A stretch of 64,000 nucleotides of DNA, from assembly GCF_027596085.1 (NCBI RefSeq), contig NC_072460.1:9968231-10032230 (forward strand), given 5' to 3'. The DNA comes from Anoplopoma fimbria (lineage: Eukaryota; Chordata; Actinopteri; Perciformes; Anoplopomatidae). The notes beneath the pieces are model-generated. The model saw only the letters and a list, made by a program, of their open reading frames with translations, was not told where the DNA came from and did not search any database. Both the position numbers and the translations under genes were made by a program. Below, one piece after another: positions 49,590-64,000 of the stretch (within the stretch, counting starts at the first letter, position 1; each line of letters opens with the position of its first letter).

Positions 49590-51149
49590 GGGTGTTTTCA
49601 GTTTTTTATTGAAACAGTATGAACAAAAACACTGCAATTAAATAAAAGGGTTCAAACAAATCAGATGGCACGAATTAAAGATATAGAACTGATGATATGT
49701 GGCAAAGCAGAGGAGAGGAAACAAAGACATGTCGTTGCAAACATTTGCAGTGTCTAAAGCCTATTCATTAAACAATACATCACTTATTCAGTGCACATAT
49801 TAAACACGTTTGTAAAGCAAGCGGAGCGGAGCTGAGACTTCGTTATTTGTACACCCATTTAGCACACTTAGAATCGCAAATATAACAAAATCGGGCATTA
49901 CTGCCTAATACTGTGCACTAAAACTAAGTGCAACTATAAAATGCATCCCGTGCACGCAATCAGGGTTAGCTCAATTTAAAGACCGGATGGCTGTTCTGGT
50001 AATCTAACTATTAACAGAAGTACTCTGAAGACATTGTCAAGAAAAGGCTATCACTATGTCTAATAACCACTGGCTGTGTGTAAGCCTTCATAAGGAACGA
50101 GTCATACAAGCTGTTCTGTCTGGAATGGGTGGCAGTTAAAAGGTACAGTCAATTCACATTAATAATGCACTTCAAAAGTTAAAGTCCTCCTAACTACCTA
50201 GAGAATACCAGAGACAGTGGCACAAACCCTTCTGCTAAATTTCACAGATATGTATTAGGTTTTTATATGTCAGTGTTAAAGTGGGCAGAATGTCACGTTA
50301 CTCTTTGCAAACGAGGGTGCATTTTCTTTTCTGTTAGCTCCACGCTAGCCTTCAGAGCTCATGAGTGTGTTATGTCAAAACAGCTTCTGCACACGGTGCT
50401 TCATACAGTTGGCCAACATATCAGGGATTCTGGCTTAATGAGAACATGTTTTAACTGGTGCTCAGGGGTGCTTAAAAGGTCTGTTGGCCACAACAATAGC
50501 CTGCCTGTATGTACTGTGTATTCCATAATATCAAACGCTAGCCTATGCAACTGCAACATATGAGAAAGTCATTAGCTGTATACTATGTAGTTTTCCTTGC
50601 ATTGTATATACATCCTGTGGAATTCGTAGCAGTCTCTACTGCTCCCACCTTCCATTTTGTATTTAATTTCCTTTTGTTTTGTCAGTAATTTCCATTTGTA
50701 TGTCCTTTCAAACTTCCATGCAAATCTAAATCAGTCACTCGTAACAGGAGAATAGATACCTTTCTTTCTCTTTTTTTTTTCTTAACAAAATGCATTTGAA
50801 AAGGCCTGAAATTCTTAATGACATCCTGCCGTCACCTAGTTTTGTTCTCTCCAAGGGAGTAGGGGGGACAGAGCCTTTCTAATCAGCGGCTCCTGGGGGG
50901 AGGGATGTGGCCGGGGGAGGCGAGGATGTTTGCTCATGTACCCCTCTTGTCTCACATCCATACAGTACATACATTAACACACACAAGCCTCCCTCCCCCC
51001 CACCTTTTTTTGGCAACAGTCTAGAGTCCTGGTTAGATAAGTTTAGTTCTGGTATTGTGCTTGTTTCAATTGTCGTGAATGACGTCACAGTTCAGTAGTT
51101 CAGAATTTCCAGAACCTTGGGTGCTCCTGCTGCTTGGCGGACTTTTTCT
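49590..51149 (-). other. pdpn: 3' UTR of pdpn
   Basis: Follows the TGA stop at 51150-51152 on the minus strand. An AATAAA signal lies at 49605-49610 (tttatt on the plus strand), so cleavage near 49590 would give a UTR of about 1.55 kb in the same exon as the stop. No competing gene structure is visible in this interval. Confidence 0.55.
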
Positions 51150-59949
<8,800 letters not shown>

Positions 59950-60600
59950 TGTGGATGAAAACTTTTTCTCCTCCAGTCACAACCTTTAGGGATTCCCTCG
60001 GGGCAAAGAGCACGACACCAGAGCCCTCGCACACGCTGCCGCACACACACCAGACACACACCAACCGGCCTCTCCGGAGGAGAAGGTGAAGGACAGCAAC
60101 AAAAAAGAGGTGAAAATAAATCTTGTGGGGAAGTTTGGAAAAGTAGCAGCCTGGGATCCGTTTAACTTGTAGAGGCGAACGGGCAGAGCCGGGTTGTTCT
60201 CAGAGAGACAGAGGAAGAAAGAGAGTGGTGGAAGGATGTAGAGAGGACAAGAGAAAAGAGAGGAGCTGTGGCCACCTTGAGGAAGTGGAGGGGGAGAGAG
60301 GGACTGGCACACAGCAGGAGAGAGCAAAGAGAGTGTATGTGAGTGACTGAGCCGAGAGTGGAGGAGGGGTGCTGGTACTGGTGGTGGGCTGGGCGGGTTG
60401 AGGAGCAAGGGGCAGGTTGGGTTGGGAGGAGGGAGTCCGGATTGGGGCAGTTAGGTGGTTTCAGCCCTAGTGGTCCGGCCCCGTGCAGGACGCCTTCTCC
60501 TCTTTGTGCACAGCCATCCCTCCTGTTTTTTTTCAAACCCTGCAATATCACGCACACACTCACAAACGCAAACACACAGTTGGAAATATCAATAAATACA
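59950..60600 (-). promoter_or_regulatory. pdpn 5' UTR and proximal promoter flank
   Basis: Upstream of the pdpn ATG (59949). The block is GC- and purine-tract richer than its surroundings, with ccggcctctccggagg near 60065 and several GA tracts. No TATA box or transcription start can be placed with confidence. Confidence 0.3.
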
Positions 60601-63328
60601 CCGTTGACTTATTTCTCAAAACAACACGAGCACTTTAAACCCCAATTGGCCGGCTCGTACGATTAGAAAGCTGAAGCAACAGGCCTTGAAAAAGATTTCT
60701 GAATGAATGGAGCTGAATGTAAACAGAGCTTTGAGGAGCCTCAAATAATACTTAATCACAGAGTTAAGAGCCAAGAGAGAGAGAGAGACAGAGACAGAGA
60801 GAGCACAGCTTCACTATGTGTTACCTATCATCATCTTTAACTGTATCTAACTGTTAAAAAGAAAATAGAGAATAAAACGAGCATCGGTAATGCATCTGTA
60901 TGGATCTTTTAAACCATCAACCGTGTTCTCACAGAAAAGAGGCAAGCGTATATCTGTGGCTGACAGACATAACTAAGAGAGTGCTGCTTTTTAAACGGGT
61001 TTTTATGGTGAAAAGGAGCCGAAAATACAGTTAGAACATCGTGTGACTTTCACACAGGCGAACATGGGTGGTCTGCCGAGTTTACATGTGATGGAGGGCA
61101 AACAAACTGTTGCTTGGCACTAGGCTGACACCTGTTGGACAACAAGCTACGAGGGTCAAGGCAGCCGGGAAAGCTAAGCCTCACACTTTCGGTTGTGTTT
61201 TTCCTGAAAGATCTGTCCAAAAGACTGGAGCAACAAGTTAGATTTAGAGAAAAGTCAATCACTATAGCAACTTGCCCATCATCCGTTAATTCAAACATGC
61301 CGACAACTGATGAAATAACGACAGCAGATGTGAGGTTTGCGCAGTAAAAATGGTTGATGACATTTTAATAAACATTGAGACAGATTTTATCTGTTAAACT
61401 GCCATACACAGAGTATTTATAACACACAAAACGCCAATGCCATTTTTTTTTACCACTTATTTACAATATAATGAAGATATGTACATACTGTGTCTCCTGA
61501 AGGACAGATAACAAAATACTTTCTCTCCATTTGCTGTTTTCTTTTTTTCAGTCTGTGTTTTTCAAGGGCAAACATAGGAGTAACATACTGTTATTTACAT
61601 GGACAACAACACACAAACATACAAGATATATATGCTGGTCACTGTAATACAGCATTTAATGGCAATAATAAAGAGTATTTTTTTTCTTTTTTAATATGAG
61701 ACCTTGTTTAGACCATTCGAACAATCACTGAGATCTTCCAAAAGAAAAGCACTTTAAGGTCCCAAATGTCACTTTGTACCCACTTAATACAAACAAATTA
61801 CTTTTTATTTCTTATGTATATTTTTTTGAGCCGTACGGAGCTGTTTGCTAAAGGAAATCAGAGAAGACTATACACACTTGTACACACAGACAAAATTAAA
61901 CATCACAGTAAGAAAAGTTGAGCATTTAAAAACCTTTGTTTAGTTTTTGCTCCTTTGCTGATCTGTTTTTTTTTTTTTAAATGTCTTCTGAAACAAAGAA
62001 ATAAAATGTTCACGGTTTTCTTTTATTTCTGTTCAATAGATGCTATGAAGTTTGGTTTTGTGCAAAAACTGCTCGTCGACTCCTAAATGAGGCATCTTGA
62101 AATCATGGCCGACCTTCTCTGCCTGCACTTTCCTAAAATAAAAAAAACCTTAAAACACTGAATTATATTTTGTCATTGTTGACAAAGTCCAAGTCTAGCC
62201 AGCATCTCATTTTCATTGTATTTAGTGTTTGTTGTTTGAGCAACTGAAAGCTTATTCCACAGTATTTTTTATCCGTTAGCTTATAAGCTGACAAATTAAA
62301 ATTTGAAACTTTTTGACCACAGTCACCAGGAGGCTCACTGTTTGACAACTGGAAGCGAACACTGACGTCACCGGACAACACACAGTAACCTCATGTACAG
62401 AGATGGTAGTGGTTTTGTGTTGATCTGACGTGGTATATGAATGAAAACACCCTGAGAACACGGCACCATGGACTGTTCCACACACACACACACACAACAC
62501 ACACAAACACACTTAATGACGACACTTAAAATAAAAGTTTAGACTTGGTGTCCAATGTGACAGAACAAAATGTGAAGAAAGAACAGATTGTGGTGCATAG
62601 AACTTTTTGGGGGCAAAGGAAGCTATGATGGTGCCTGTTTTAACCAGCAGGTGGTGCTTCATTCAACCACCATTGATTCAAGTTGAACAGGTGCACCATC
62701 ATTTCTTCTTTCTTCTTCATAAATCATCCTTCTTACTGTAGCTGTAAAGAGCCACACAGATGCCCAGTGTTAGAGTGAACAAACAGATGTTACAAGGAGG
62801 AAAGGATGAAATAGTTTGTTGAATGTGTGTGAGAGATGATTTTCTGCAGGGAGTTTGGAAAAAGACAAAAGTTTCTATTCATTTCAGGCACAGGCGCTGA
62901 GACTTTGCAGACATGGCACACAAGTTTTAGCAGGAAACACATTTAAGAAAACAAAAAGAAAACAATTCACAGACGATTTGACAACACTTTGGCGACTTGT
63001 AACCCTGTTGGCACTGGGGGACACAACATGAGACAATTCAGAGAGCTTCAGACTCCATTTTTGCTTTGGACAATGCGTGTTTGTATCTTGGCTTGGTCCA
63101 AACCTGTATCTCATTTTTTGAATGATTGTCTTTAGACTCAACATCCACTTGTAACAGGGGCAAAAAAAAGGCCAGCAAGATCAGAAAAATGACTTTCGGT
63201 TTGCTTTCTGTTGGATTGTCTTCTGTTTTTTTTCACACAGGTGAAAGGTTGCCGGCTAGTTCCATACCTCACCTGTCATCACGTGTCTCTCTCACCTCCA
63301 GTCTCTCAGTCTTCACCTACGGCTAAGT
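60601..63328 (-). other. intergenic sequence and probable 3' UTR of the next gene
   Basis: No coding exon is seen. The part just left of 63329 follows the stop codon of the unidentified gene and so is its 3' UTR. Candidate minus-strand AATAAA signals (tttatt on the plus strand) occur at about 61805 and 62020, so the UTR may extend 1.3-1.5 kb. A short CA-rich run is at 62480-62512. Confidence 0.35.
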
Positions 63329-63450
63329 TTAAACGATAGAGTCCCAGTCAAAGTCGTCCTGGATGTCGTCTGCGGCGAGCATGCGTCTCACCTGGAAGTG
63401 TCCCAGAGGCAGCCTGTGTTGCTGCTGCTGGCTCAGCTGGCTGAGATGAC
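63329..63450 (-). CDS. terminal coding exon of an unidentified gene
   Basis: A good acceptor (tgctctctctccatgtccag) ends at 63451. The exon begins with two bases completing a split codon and then reads [20 protein letters not shown], followed by [19 protein letters not shown] and TAA at 63329-63331. The tail is glutamine-rich, then basic, then strongly acidic and ends with a short hydrophobic residue pair. I do not recognise the protein. LRRC38, the mammalian neighbour of PDPN, is in the opposite orientation there, so it is not the obvious answer. It is transcribed in the same direction as pdpn, upstream of it. Confidence 0.5.
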
Positions 63451-64000
63451 CTGGACATGGAGAGAGAGCACAAGTCTAAAGAAGATACTTTTGGACACCC
63501 AGTGAAATTACACTGCCACGTCTGCATCGTATATCTTTATTATATATATGTGTGTGGGGGGTGAAGAATAGGAATAAGAAATTTTGAATAAAAAAATTAT
63601 TTGGCAGCCAATCATGTCATGGCATCAGAAGCAGCAGTTAGTGGAAAAGTCCAAAACCACAGAAATCCTTGTAACAACATCAACTAATTCACCACGCCTT
63701 AAATCCTTATCAAACTAGAAACAAATGTCAATTCTAAAATTGGTGCTTTTGAATAGAAGAAAACTTTTGATTCTGGCACACGAAAACCTTGCCATTTAAT
63801 TTATTACTTATTATTTTTTCTGTAAAAACTGAGAAAACAGTTTGTCTTAAAGGGGCACTCCATTGATTTGTTTCAAGAAGATCAGTGTTCTAGTCATGGT
63901 TAGTACGACTAGTCTGTAAAAACAGTCATTTAATGTCTTGATTCTGGTGGAACTTTGTCAAGTCTGAGAAAATTACCAGGGGCCTCATTTGAGTCATGGG
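63451..64000 (-). other. last intron of the unidentified gene, with possible repeat at the edge
   Basis: Non-coding. The segment from about 63848 to the window end (aaaggggcactccattgatt…) resembles, from memory, a common interspersed repeat of fish introns, but it is cut by the window edge and I cannot verify ends. Confidence 0.3.

Overview
The window looks like nuclear DNA of a ray-finned (teleost) fish. Genes are split into small exons in very large introns, the background is AT-rich, and there are long CA/GT, TA and CT microsatellites. A decayed Tc1 transposon, a pogo-like and a hAT-like miniature element and a tRNA-derived SINE of fish type are present. Everything bacterial (operons, Shine-Dalgarno sites, CRISPR) is absent.

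Four genes can be supported, all on the minus strand and head-to-tail. From right to left: (1) the terminal coding exon of an unidentified gene (63329-63450); (2) a complete podoplanin gene, pdpn, in four coding exons (59949 to 51150) with a long 3' UTR to about 49.6 kb; (3) a PRDM2/RIZ-type zinc-finger gene whose giant coding exon fills 37613-41823, with an untranslated last exon at about 34.5-36.67 kb; (4) the first two coding exons of a gene running off the left edge (27474-27399 and 8511-8354), probably kazrin (kazn). The order and common orientation PDPN-PRDM2-KAZN matches human 1p36.21 as I know it, which is the main support for the kazn name.

Layout: 1-8353 is intron of the kazn candidate; 8512-27398 is its 18.9-kb first intron, with no other gene seen, one 120-bp duplicated segment and a fish retroelement fragment; 27.5-34.4 kb is intergenic, with microsatellites and the Tc1 copy; 34.4-41.9 kb is prdm2; 42-44.2 kb probably holds the prdm2 promoter (CCAAT boxes, E-box); 44.2-49.6 kb is intergenic; 49.6-60 kb is pdpn; 60-63.3 kb is the pdpn 5' flank and the 3' UTR of the next gene.

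The most notable observation is in prdm2. The N-terminal zinc-finger frame and the 1.2-kb-codon C-terminal frame are both clearly PRDM2, but they are out of register by -1. The switch falls exactly at a 7-A run that forms the canonical -1 ribosomal frameshift heptamer A AAA AAC. A one-base homopolymer error or a real frameshift allele is the simpler explanation, but the coincidence deserves checking. The same gene shows no PR/SET exon in the window and has an in-frame stop 19 codons before its first ATG, so it may encode only a RIZ2-like, PR-less product.
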